From contig JAZMZK010000010.1 in NCBI GenBank assembly GCA_045585955.1, positions 1 to 64,000 on the forward strand: a DNA stretch of 64,000 nt. Direction: 5' to 3'. The position numbers and the translations under genes were made by a program. Positions 23,990 to 30,979 of this stretch are shown one piece after another (position 1 is the stretch's first letter; each line of letters opens with the position of its first letter). Origin of the DNA: SIG78 sp045585955 (GTDB lineage: Bacteria; Verrucomicrobiota; Lentisphaeria; Victivallales; Victivallaceae). Under the pieces are notes generated by a model. The model worked only from the letters and a program-made list of their open reading frames with translations, made no database searches and had not been told where the DNA came from.

Positions 23990-26134
23990 ATGACAAGTCA
24001 TCAGGTGATCGCCCGCAAGTGGCGTCCGCAAAAATTTGGCGATGTAGTAGGTCAAACCCATGTTATCCGCACTTTGCGTAATGCAATAGCGGGCAACCGG
24101 GTGGGTCACGCCTATTTGCTGGTGGGGCCCCGGGGGATCGGTAAAACCACCATTGCCCGTATTTTTGCCAAAGCCATCAACTGCGAAAATCCCCACGATG
24201 GCGAACCCTGCTGCGAGTGCAAATCATGCAAATCCCTTGCCGCAGAAAGCAGTCTGGATGTTATTGAAATCGACGCCGCCAGCCGCAACAGTGTGGAACA
24301 CATGCGCTCTTTGAGCGAAGAAGCCTACCACATGCCGGTTTCCAGCAAATATAAAATTTACATTATCGACGAAGTCCACATGCTCTCCAAAGCGGCGTGG
24401 AATGCGCTTTTGAAAACCGTTGAAGAGCCTCCGGCGCATGTAAAATTCATCTTTGCCACTACCGAAGCACACCTGGTGCTGCCGACCATCGTATCCCGCT
24501 GTCAGCGATTTGATTTGCGCCCCATTGCCGGGAATTTGATCCTCGGCAGACTGAAAATGATCGCCGAAAGCGAAAATGTCAAGATAGCTCCCGAAGCCTT
24601 GAATGCCATTGCCCGGGCTGCCGAAGGCGGCATGCGCGATGCTCAATCTTCGCTGGAACAGATGCTGGCGTTTTTCGGCGGCAAAGATCAGGAGATCGCC
24701 GCCGAACAGGTGCTGGAACTCTTTGGCTTGACCAACGCTGTGGAGCTGGATACCTTGATTGCGGCAATGCTGCAAAACCAGCCCGGAGCGGTAGTAACCA
24801 TCGTCAATCAGCTTGCCGGACGGGGCAGAAATCTGGAAACGCTCTTCGATGATATATTGGAAATGATCCGGGGCGTGGAGTTTATGCACATATTGAACAA
24901 TCCAGGCGCAGTCTTGGAGTTTGACGACGAAAAACTCGCCCGCTGCGGCAAATTGGCTCAACTGACCAACGCCCAGGTTTTGCGTTGTTTGATGGAAAAT
25001 CTCTCGCCGGTGGGCAGAATCCTGCACGAGGCATTGAACAAAGCTATTTTCCTCGAAAGCATCCTGCTCAAAGCCATGCACGAAGCGCACGCCCCCACCG
25101 TGGGCGATGTGCTGGCACGGTTGAATCAGCTCCGCAGTGCCGGAGATTTGGAATTTATCAATCAGGTACCAAGTTTTCAGGCTCAGCCTCAAACCTTTGC
25201 CATGCCGGTAGTTTTGCCGGAAATCCAGCCCCCCGCTCCGGAAGTAAAAGAGGTAAAAGTTGAAATTCCTGAACCTGCGCCTGAACCTGCGCCTGAACCG
25301 GTGAAAGAAGTGCCGGTAGAGGAAAAAGTTGCAGAAGTTGCAACGCAAGCAGCAGAAGTTGCAGAAGTTGCTCCGGAAACTCCGGCTGTGGAAGAGGTTG
25401 CCAAAGTTATCCCGGAAATCCCGGCAGTGGAAGAGGTTGCCGAAGTTATCCCGGAAACTCCGGCAGTGGAAGAGGTTGCCGAAGTTATCCCGGAAGTTCC
25501 GACGGTGGAAGAAGCCCCGGCACCCAAACCTGCGGGTGATCAATTGCAAGAGCTGTGGCAAAAACTTTTAGCCATCAGCGGCGATGTAAAAGAGCTGCTT
25601 TTGGCGTGTACGCCCACAGGTTTGGCAAATTCGGTTTTATCGGTCAAAGCCCCTGCCCCGGTTGCGGCGGCAATGCGGGAAAACCGCCTGAAACTTTTAA
25701 CGCTGCTCCAACAGGCAAGCGGCAACTGGGCGATCTTGCTGGATGTGCAGAGTGTGACAGCTTCAGCAGAAACACCGGCTGAAGCCCAGGCAGCCCCGGC
25801 AGTTCCGGCAGCAGAACCAATGGCAATGCCCACAACAGCTGCGGCAGAGGAATTTGTTGATATAGCCAAAGAAACCGTAGTAACTGAAAGTGCAACTCCG
25901 CCGGAACCTATGCTGGAAGGAACAATAGTCGAAGAAGGAGTTGAAGAATTTATAGAATTGGCTATTCCGGAAGATCCCGCCGAAGCAGTCAGCGAACTCT
26001 CCCGGGCGGACTTAGGATACAGCAAACGCAGTGTTATCCATGTTCAGGAAGAGGTGGAAAAAACTGCCCAGCTGCCGCCGGTGCAAAAAGTACTGGAGCT
26101 TTTCGGCGGCGAAATAGTCGATATACATGCGTGA
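23990..26134 (+). CDS. dnaX: DNA polymerase III subunits gamma/tau
   Basis: A 714-aa clamp-loader ATPase. Walker A GPRGIGKTT (46-54), a cysteine zinc cluster (C65, C74-C80), DEVH (127-130) and the sensor region with SRCQRFDLRPI are intact. Domain III follows to about residue 370. Residues about 410-520 form an acidic, proline-rich linker with a 13-aa repeat (PAVEEVAEVIPET, about three copies). The C-terminal tau-like domain is present. No obvious A-rich slippery site marks a programmed gamma frameshift. In operon with rph, ybaB and recR. Confidence 0.97.
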   Translation: MTSHQVIARKWRPQKFGDVVGQTHVIRTLRNAIAGNRVGHAYLLVGPRGIGKTTIARIFAKAINCENPHDGEPCCECKSCKSLAAESSLDVIEIDAASRNSVEHMRSLSEEAYHMPVSSKYKIYIIDEVHMLSKAAWNALLKTVEEPPAHVKFIFATTEAHLVLPTIVSRCQRFDLRPIAGNLILGRLKMIAESENVKIAPEALNAIARAAEGGMRDAQSSLEQMLAFFGGKDQEIAAEQVLELFGLTNAVELDTLIAAMLQNQPGAVVTIVNQLAGRGRNLETLFDDILEMIRGVEFMHILNNPGAVLEFDDEKLARCGKLAQLTNAQVLRCLMENLSPVGRILHEALNKAIFLESILLKAMHEAHAPTVGDVLARLNQLRSAGDLEFINQVPSFQAQPQTFAMPVVLPEIQPPAPEVKEVKVEIPEPAPEPAPEPVKEVPVEEKVAEVATQAAEVAEVAPETPAVEEVAKVIPEIPAVEEVAEVIPETPAVEEVAEVIPEVPTVEEAPAPKPAGDQLQELWQKLLAISGDVKELLLACTPTGLANSVLSVKAPAPVAAAMRENRLKLLTLLQQASGNWAILLDVQSVTASAETPAEAQAAPAVPAAEPMAMPTTAAAEEFVDIAKETVVTESATPPEPMLEGTIVEEGVEEFIELAIPEDPAEAVSELSRADLGYSKRSVIHVQEEVEKTAQLPPVQKVLELFGGEIVDIHA
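25373..25520 (+). repeat. 39-bp tandem repeat in the dnaX linker
   Basis: About three and a half copies of a 39-bp unit encode PAVEEVAEVIPET with small changes (KVIPEI, EVIPET, EVIPEV). The period is a multiple of three, so copy-number change would keep the frame. It lies in the disordered linker between clamp-loader and tau parts. Confidence 0.8.
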
Positions 26135-26167
26135 TAACCAATAAGTTAATATACAGGAGAAAAAAAT

Positions 26168-26482
26168 ATGTTCGGTAATCTCGGAGAATTGGCTAATTTG
26201 ATGAAAAAAGCCAAAGATATTCAGAAAAATATGGCAGCACTCAAGGAAGAAATGGCACGCACCGAATTCAGTGCATCCAGTGCCGACCAGGAAGTGGTAG
26301 TGGTGGTCAGCGGCGACTTTCAGGTCAAAAGTGTCAAGATCGCTCCTTCCATTGCCAACAACGAAAATCTGGGCAATATCATCATGTCCACAACCAACTC
26401 GGCGTTGATCGCTGCCAAAAGTGCCATGCAAAGCAAGATGCAGGAACTTACCGGCGGCATGAATATACCCGGTTTGTTTTAA
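26168..26482 (+). CDS. ybaB: Nucleoid-associated protein, YbaB/EbfC family
   Basis: A 104-aa DNA-binding dimer of the YbaB/EbfC family: MFGNLGELANLMKKAKDIQK, a helical first half, then the beta segment VVVVVSGDFQVKSVKIAP and a C-terminal helix with KMQELTGGMNIPGLF. The position between dnaX and recR is the classic arrangement for this gene. Ribosome site AGGAG; 10 bp to recR. Confidence 0.95.
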   Translation: MFGNLGELANLMKKAKDIQKNMAALKEEMARTEFSASSADQEVVVVVSGDFQVKSVKIAPSIANNENLGNIIMSTTNSALIAAKSAMQSKMQELTGGMNIPGLF

Positions 26483-26492
26483 GGTATTGTAA

Positions 26493-27104
26493 ATGGATAA
26501 TGCCAGTGATTACCCGCAAGCTGTTGCGGAACTCATCGAACTACTGCGCCGTTTGCCGGGAGTCGGCAAGCGCAGTGCGGAGCGTATGGCATTGGCATTG
26601 TTGAAATTCCCTGCCGAAGAGCTGGAGCAATTTGGCGAAAGCATCAAACAGCTGCCGGAAAATGTCGGCAGTTGCGAAATTTGCGGTAATCTGACCGGCA
26701 AAGGCGAAAACTGCCCCATCTGCTCATCGCATCGGCGGGACGAAAGCGTGATTTGCGTGGTGGAAGATTTCACCCGCATCAAGGCTATTGAAAAATCCGG
26801 TTCCTTCAACGGTTTATACCATGTTTTAGGCGGCAGGATCTCGCCATTGGATGATGAATACGAAAGTTCGCTGCGGATAAATCAGCTGGAAAAACGCCTC
26901 GCCACCGGCAGCGTCAAAGAGCTGATTCTGGCTTTGGGCGGCGATATAGAAAGCCGTGCCACTGCCATTTATCTGGCAAAGAAGTTTGAAAATCAAGTGG
27001 AAAAAATCACCAAACTGGCTCAAGGCTTGCCCGCCGGGGCAGATTTGAGCTATGCAGACAGTGCCACCATAAGTGCCGCGCTGAACAACCGCAACCTTTT
27101 ATAA
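26493..27104 (+). CDS. recR: Recombination mediator RecR
   Basis: A 203-aa protein that acts with RecF/RecO in loading RecA at gaps. The N-terminal helix-hairpin-helix (LRRLPGVGKRSAERMA), the zinc motif (C61, C64, C74, C77), a Toprim domain (ICVVEDFTRIKAIE; HVLGGRISPLD) and a C-terminal Walker-like region are all present. Ends the accD-to-recR block; about 790 bp without a gene follow. Confidence 0.97.
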   Translation: MDNASDYPQAVAELIELLRRLPGVGKRSAERMALALLKFPAEELEQFGESIKQLPENVGSCEICGNLTGKGENCPICSSHRRDESVICVVEDFTRIKAIEKSGSFNGLYHVLGGRISPLDDEYESSLRINQLEKRLATGSVKELILALGGDIESRATAIYLAKKFENQVEKITKLAQGLPAGADLSYADSATISAALNNRNLL

Positions 27105-27170
27105 GCCGCGCTGTTCCCGGTAAGAGCGTGTACTGCAAGCCAACATTGAGATAATAAAAATCCCCCACAG

Positions 27171-27190
27171 CAAGCAAGCAAGCAAGCAAG
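27171..27190 (+). repeat. (CAAG)5 microsatellite
   Basis: Five perfect CAAG units, bordered on both sides by CCACAG, in the gene-free stretch after recR. Tetranucleotide runs change copy number easily. No open frame depends on it. Confidence 0.9.
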
Positions 27191-27211
27191 CCACAGGATA
27201 GATGGCGGCAG

Positions 27212-27359
27212 TACGGACATATACGGACGATTACGGACTTTTACGGACTTTTACGGACAACCAGTGCCGCCGGTACCGTCGGCTGACAGTGATTGGTGAA
27301 TTATCCGTATGTGTCCGTTGCCGTCCGTATGTGTCCGTTGCCGTCCATATGTGTCCGTT
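27212..27359. repeat. 10-bp phased inverted arrays of TACGGAC / GTCCGTA
   Basis: The left array has TACGGAC at 27212, 27222, 27232, 27242 and 27252, exactly 10 bp apart. The right array has the complementary motif (GTCCGTW, with variants ATCCGTA and GTCCATA) at 27303, 27313, 27323, 27333, 27343 and 27353, also exactly 10 bp apart. A 44-bp centre separates them. The right array additionally alternates on a 20-bp period (ATGT, TGCC). The arrays could pair as a long hairpin or present one protein site per helical turn on one face of the DNA. No protein gene is credible here. Confidence 0.85.
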
Positions 27360-27416
27360 CAACCCAGCCAAGCCGCCGATGGCACAATAATAAACTTTGC
27401 AAGCAAACAGCTCCAT

Positions 27417-27582
27417 AGGGTGTAAGCAGCAAAGATATGGGAAGGAATGGGGGATGGATTGGCAAAAAGACCGGAGGGTATGGGACAAGGGGGCTACCTG
27501 TAAGGTAACGACCTTGTCCTATGCTCTTCGGGACTTTGCCAAGCCGCCGCCAGTCCTCCCAGAGCTTTGCTGCTTGCACCCT
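27417..27582 (+). ncRNA. Candidate structured RNA, 6S-like rod
   Basis: About 166 nt fold as one long interrupted helix. P1 pairs 27417-27434 with 27565-27582 (18 bp, one G-U). P2 pairs 27438-27446 with 27554-27561 (one bulge). A bubble of 12 and 11 nt follows. P3 pairs TTGGCAAA (27459-27466) with TTTGCCAA (27535-27542). P4 pairs GGACAAGG (27483-27490) with CCTTGTCC (27512-27519). An apical hairpin TACCT-GTA-AGGTA ends the rod. Length, single rod and central bubble resemble 6S RNA, the RNA polymerase decoy, but no sequence-level 6S signature was confirmed. A terminator follows. Strand is inferred from the terminator. Confidence 0.45.
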
Positions 27583-27588
27583 TTCTCT

Positions 27589-27636
27589 AAAATGGTAAAT
27601 TTTTTGTTGATTTTGCCATTTTATTTTGCTTTTTTT
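27589..27636 (+). terminator. Hairpin and T-rich tail after the structured RNA
   Basis: AAAATGGTAAA (27589-27599) pairs with TTTGCCATTTT (27612-27622, one G-T), followed by ATTTTGCTTTTTTT. A plausible rho-independent terminator for the candidate RNA or for the recR operon. Confidence 0.6.
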
Positions 27637-27669
27637 GTGTTATATTGTTAAGCGATAGCATTTTTATTA

Positions 27670-27894
27670 GGCTCTGTTCCCAATACGGGTAGGTCAATAA
27701 AAAGTTATATGATCAACTTTTGTATTGGAACTTTTTTAAAGCTTGAATGGCATTTATCTATTTTGCAACGCAAATAGATAAATGCCGGGAAAAGGTTTGG
27801 AAAAAAGGGGTGGAGTTTGAGGGGGGGAAAAAGGACCTTTCCTCAAAAGGTCTTTTTCCCCTTCTCAAGTACCGACCCTTGTTGGGAACATAGC
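27670..27894 (+). mobile_element. MITE copy (225 bp) next to the amidohydrolase stop
   Basis: Nearly identical to the copy at 29917: left end GGCTCTGTTCCCAATACGGG, right end GTTGGGAACATAGC, signature ATTTATCTATTT hairpin in the middle, and a second purine-rich hairpin (AAAAAGGACCTT / AAGGTCTTTTT). Flanks TTTTTATTA and GTTAGAGAT do not match, so the target duplication is lost or the copy recombined. The right end is one base from the stop codon of the minus-strand amidohydrolase, so the element supplies that gene's 3' untranslated region. Confidence 0.85.
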
Positions 27895-27895
27895 G

Positions 27896-28780
27896 TTAGA
27901 GATCAAGAATTCTGATGATATTTTCTCTGGCGACTTTGTTGAAAACTTCTTCGGAAATTTTCTTTTCGTCCCGGAGTTTCAGGAGGAAAAACGCCAGCGG
28001 AGTGCTGGCACGGTGGGGCTGACAGATGTCGGTACCGAACATGAGCCGATCCTGAAACTCGTTGAGGAACTTTATGGCGTATTCTTCATCCCGTTCCAGA
28101 GCGTGATAGCCGCTGCCGGCAGAAATATCGCCGTACAAGTTGGGGTATTTGCGCATAAGTTTGGCAATGGCACCTTCTTCTTCTATCTTGCCTTTGGGGT
28201 AGCCGTTACGCTGTTCAACGGTGGGGTTGGCTGCTATTTCCGCCCAGAACGCCTGACTGTGACCGAAGAATTTTACTTTGTGGAACTTCTGCAAGGATTT
28301 TTCCAGCTTCTTCAAGCCCATATCTTCGATCAGCCCGTAGGTGTGGCCGCACTGGGGGGAGAGGTGGAAGGTCAACGCCATTTCGCAGTTGTCGGCAGCC
28401 TGAAAGAGATTCTGCACTCTGGGGTCAAGCATATCCAGATTGGCGGTGACTTCGCCTATACCTTTGCAGCCCAGATCCTGATAGTATTTAAGTACATATT
28501 CCAGCGGCGCACTTTCGGAGTTATACAAACAGCGGGGGTCCACATTGCAAAACGGTATAAAGCGGTCGGGGTTTTTAGCGACCATGCGGAGCATTTCTTC
28601 GTTGCTCTGCACAAAGTGGGTGCTGTCCGGCGAACCGATGGGCAATATCACGCCCTTTTCAATACCAACTTTGTCGTAAATCGGCAGCAGGTCTTCCGGC
28701 GTGGAAATAAGTTGTTTGCCGTCTGCCGGATAAGGGCAAGTAGGGGTTTCGATGGCGTGAACATGACAGTCAATAAACAT
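27896..28780 (-). CDS. Amidohydrolase family protein (TIM-barrel metal hydrolase)
   Basis: A 294-aa protein of the Amidohydro_2 type. MFIDCHVHA gives the first HxH metal motif; LTFHLSP, VKFFGHSQAFW and LMFGTDIC supply the later histidines and the aspartate of the metal site. No signal peptide, so cytoplasmic. It is a tandem duplicate of the gene at 28877 (same length, identical C-terminus ENIIRILDL). Amidohydrolases of this group act on lactones, aromatic acids and similar compounds; the substrate is not predictable. Ribosome site GAGGTG on the minus strand. Confidence 0.88.
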   Translation of the reverse strand: MFIDCHVHAIETPTCPYPADGKQLISTPEDLLPIYDKVGIEKGVILPIGSPDSTHFVQSNEEMLRMVAKNPDRFIPFCNVDPRCLYNSESAPLEYVLKYYQDLGCKGIGEVTANLDMLDPRVQNLFQAADNCEMALTFHLSPQCGHTYGLIEDMGLKKLEKSLQKFHKVKFFGHSQAFWAEIAANPTVEQRNGYPKGKIEEEGAIAKLMRKYPNLYGDISAGSGYHALERDEEYAIKFLNEFQDRLMFGTDICQPHRASTPLAFFLLKLRDEKKISEEVFNKVARENIIRILDL

Positions 28781-28843
28781 TTTTCACCTCGTAGTTTTTA
28801 TAAAAATGACGGTTGTTTTGTTCTTGGTTTTCAAGATGTTGTA

Positions 28844-28870
28844 AAAGTGACGGGTTGTATCCGTCACTTT
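28844..28870 (-). terminator. Hairpin between the two amidohydrolases
   Basis: AAAGTGACGG (28844-28853) pairs perfectly with CCGTCACTTT (28861-28870), 7-nt loop. It follows the stop of the 28877 gene on the minus strand with only a short T stretch, so it may attenuate rather than fully stop transcription into the second amidohydrolase. Confidence 0.6.
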
Positions 28871-28876
28871 AAGAAA

Positions 28877-29761
28877 TCACAGATCAAGGATGCGGATGAT
28901 GTTTTCTCTGGCTACTTTATTGAAAATTTCTTCGCTGATGCGGTTTTCGCTGCGGAGTTTCTGCAAAAGCGGGATCAAATGCAAACAGAGGTCAGCGGTT
29001 GCCGGGGCACAAATATCGGTACCGAACATCAGGCGATCCTGAAATTCGGTCAGGAATTTTACAGCGTGTTCTTCATCCCGTGCCAGAGCGTTCCAGCCCG
29101 AACCGGCGGAGAGGTCGCCGTACAAATTGGGGTATTTACGCATCAAACGGGTAATGGCACCGGTTTCCACGACTTTGCCTTTGGGGTAGCCGCCCCGGGG
29201 GGCATCGTCGTCGGAAATTTCTGACCAGAAGACCTGACTGTGGCCGAAAAACTTCAGTTTGGGGAATTTTTGCAACGCCTTTTCCAGCTTGCCCAAACCT
29301 TTATCCACTTCCAGACCGTAAGTTCCGCCGATGCGATTGGCAAGGTGGAAGGTCAGAGCCAGTCCGGCGGCTTCGGCGGCGGCAAAGAGATTTTCCACTC
29401 TGGGGTCATCCATGGGCAGATTCACCGTAACTTCGCCAATGCCTTTGCAGCCCTTATCCCGGTAATATTTAAGCACATACTCCAAATTGGCGTTGGGGCT
29501 GTTGAACATGGAACGGGGGTCGAGGTTGCAGAACGGTATAAAGCGGTCGGGGTAACGCTTGACCATGCGGAACATTTCTTCGTTGCTCTGCACAAAGTTG
29601 GTACTGTCCGGCGAGCCGATAGGCAAAATCACCGCTTTTTCGATTCCCGCTTGGTCATAAACTTCCAGCAGCTGCTCCGGCGTGGAAATGGGCTGTAAGC
29701 CGTCAGCAGCTCTGGGACAGGGGGCTTCTTCGACGGCGTGGACATGACAATCAATAAACAT
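28877..29761 (-). CDS. Amidohydrolase family protein (tandem paralogue)
   Basis: A 294-aa protein, first of the pair in transcription order. MFIDCHVHA, LTFHLANR, LKFFGHSQVFW and LMFGTDIC mark the metal site as in its neighbour. Differences cluster after the third motif (SEISDDDAPRGGYPKGK here, AEIAANPTVEQRNGYPKGK there) and near ICAPATADLCLHLIP, which may change the substrate pocket. Ribosome site GAGGTG, identical context to the second copy, so the duplication included the 5' leader. Confidence 0.88.
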   Translation of the reverse strand: MFIDCHVHAVEEAPCPRAADGLQPISTPEQLLEVYDQAGIEKAVILPIGSPDSTNFVQSNEEMFRMVKRYPDRFIPFCNLDPRSMFNSPNANLEYVLKYYRDKGCKGIGEVTVNLPMDDPRVENLFAAAEAAGLALTFHLANRIGGTYGLEVDKGLGKLEKALQKFPKLKFFGHSQVFWSEISDDDAPRGGYPKGKVVETGAITRLMRKYPNLYGDLSAGSGWNALARDEEHAVKFLTEFQDRLMFGTDICAPATADLCLHLIPLLQKLRSENRISEEIFNKVARENIIRILDL

Positions 29762-29801
29762 TTTTCACCTCATTTGTACGATTTTTGTGAAGTTTTTGAA
29801 A

Positions 29802-29830
29802 ACTATAAACACATTATCGGTAAAAAGCAA
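29802..29830 (-). promoter_or_regulatory. Possible promoter of the amidohydrolase pair
   Basis: On the minus strand TTGCTT (29830-29825), 17-bp spacer, TATAGT (29807-29802), about 40 bp before the start at 29761. Two mismatches in -35. Confidence 0.45.
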
Positions 29831-29916
29831 ATGATTTTTGTTAAAAAGTGCTTTTTTCGCTCAATATCAGTTAATTATTTGCATAAAAACAGTTGTGGAT
29901 ATATAGTTTAATCAAG

Positions 29917-30140
29917 GGCTCTGTCCCCAATACGGGTAGGTCAATAAAAAGTTATATGATCAACTTTTGTATTGGAACTTTTTTAAAACTTGAATGGCAT
30001 TTATCTATTTGCAACGCAAATAGATAAATGCCGGGAAAAGGTTTGGAAAAAAGGGGTGGAGTTTGAGGAGGGGAAAAAGGACCTTTCCTCAAAAGGTCTT
30101 TTTCCCCTCCTCAAGTACCGACCCTTATTGGGTACAGAGC
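29917..30140 (+). mobile_element. MITE copy (224 bp) with perfect 9-bp target duplication
   Basis: TTAATCAAG occurs directly on both sides (29908-29916 and 30141-30149). Ends are imperfect inverted repeats of about 24 bp: GCTCTGTCCCCAATACGGGT on the left, and GCTCTGTACCCAATAAGGGT read inwards from the right. An internal 17-bp perfect stem with a 3-nt loop (ATTTATCTATTTGC arms) and a second hairpin make the element highly structured. It carries no gene. It sits 21 bp before the ispD start, so it separates ispD from any older promoter. Confidence 0.93.
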
Positions 30141-30161
30141 TTAATCAAGAGAGGATTTATT

Positions 30162-30848
30162 ATGTTATTTGAAAAACTTGGAATGGTCATTGCCGCCGGG
30201 GGCAGCGGTTCCCGTTTCAGCAAAACCGTAAATAAACTGCTTGTGGAGTATCAGGGCAAACCCTTGATGATCCATGCTCTGGAAACTTTTCTGCCGGTGC
30301 TTGAACCGGGTAATATGGTCATTGCCGCTTCGGCATTTGAGCTGGAAAATATGCAGAATGTGGTGGAAAAGTTTTTTCCCGGCAATCCAATCAAATGGGT
30401 CGTGGGCGGTGCCACGCGGCTGGCTTCGGTGGTCAACGCCGTTGCCGCTTTGCCCGCTGATTTGGAACTGGTCGCTATTCACGATGCCGCCCGCCCCCAC
30501 GCCACCGTGGAGCTTTTGCAGGAGTTGTGCCATGCTGCTGAAGAGTTCGGCGGAGCCATCCCCGGCTCAACTCCGGTGGATACCATCAAGGCGATTGACG
30601 GAAATGGTCTGATAACAGAAAATCTGATCCGCTCAAATCTAGCGGCGGTGGCTACACCTCAAGTCTTTGATTATAAACAGTATTGTCAGGCATTAAAGCA
30701 ACTGCCCCCGGAGCTGCTTTCCGGCAAGACCGAAAGTAAAGTCATCACCGACGATGCCGCACTTTTTACTCAAGCCGGCGGCAAGGTAAAAGTGGTCTTC
30801 AGTTCGCTGGATAACCGCAAGATAACTTATCTCAATGATATAGTCTGA
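30162..30848 (+). CDS. ispD: 2-C-methyl-D-erythritol 4-phosphate cytidylyltransferase
   Basis: A 228-aa protein, third step of the MEP isoprenoid pathway (MEP + CTP to CDP-ME). The nucleotide-binding start MVIAAGGSGSRFSKTVNKLL, the HDAARP block, PVDTIK and VITDDA are typical. Start at 30162 with AGAGGA is preferred over upstream frame inside the MITE. No ispF partner is adjacent. The MITE at 29917 ends just before the ribosome site; the gene may depend on a promoter in or beyond the element. Confidence 0.93.
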   Translation: MLFEKLGMVIAAGGSGSRFSKTVNKLLVEYQGKPLMIHALETFLPVLEPGNMVIAASAFELENMQNVVEKFFPGNPIKWVVGGATRLASVVNAVAALPADLELVAIHDAARPHATVELLQELCHAAEEFGGAIPGSTPVDTIKAIDGNGLITENLIRSNLAAVATPQVFDYKQYCQALKQLPPELLSGKTESKVITDDAALFTQAGGKVKVVFSSLDNRKITYLNDIV

Positions 30849-30891
30849 TACAACGCTGCGGGCAAATTCCGGCTTTTTCCCCAAAAAAAAC

Positions 30892-30919
30892 TTGACTTTT
30901 CTGTTAATGGAGATATTTT
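30892..30919 (+). promoter_or_regulatory. Orphan promoter pointing into the 3' end of a LacI gene
   Basis: TTGACT (30892-30897), 16-bp spacer, TATTTT (30914-30919). It is followed by an operator (30923-30940), AAGGAA and an ATG at 30959, i.e. a complete gene start, but the downstream frame is only the antisense of the LacI-type gene ending at 30980. Confidence 0.5.
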
Positions 30920-30922
30920 ATC

Positions 30923-30940
30923 TATGCCAACGATGGCATA
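30923..30940. promoter_or_regulatory. LacI-type operator, centre AACGAT
   Basis: TATGCCAACGATGGCATA is a perfect 7+4+7 inverted repeat with CG in the centre. It begins 3 bp after the orphan -10 box. Architecture and central hexamer are the same as at 16597-16614, although the arms differ. Confidence 0.6.
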
Positions 30941-30979
30941 AATTAAGGAAAAAACCGGATGCTGTGCGGAATTTACAAA

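Noticed and set aside
23990..26134. Programmed frameshift for a separate gamma product in dnaX
   Set aside because: No A-rich heptamer followed by a stem-loop was seen at a suitable position.
27212..27359. CRISPR array
   Set aside because: Units are 7 bp at 10-bp spacing, with an inverted second half and no cas genes; not CRISPR.
27202..27390. 62-aa frame over the 10-bp repeat array
   Set aside because: The frame exists only because the repeats avoid stops; the product is low-complexity and the 10-bp period is not a multiple of three.
29893..29901. Single DnaA-box-like TGTGGATAT
   Set aside because: One isolated 8-of-9 match next to a transposable element; no cluster and no origin genes nearby.
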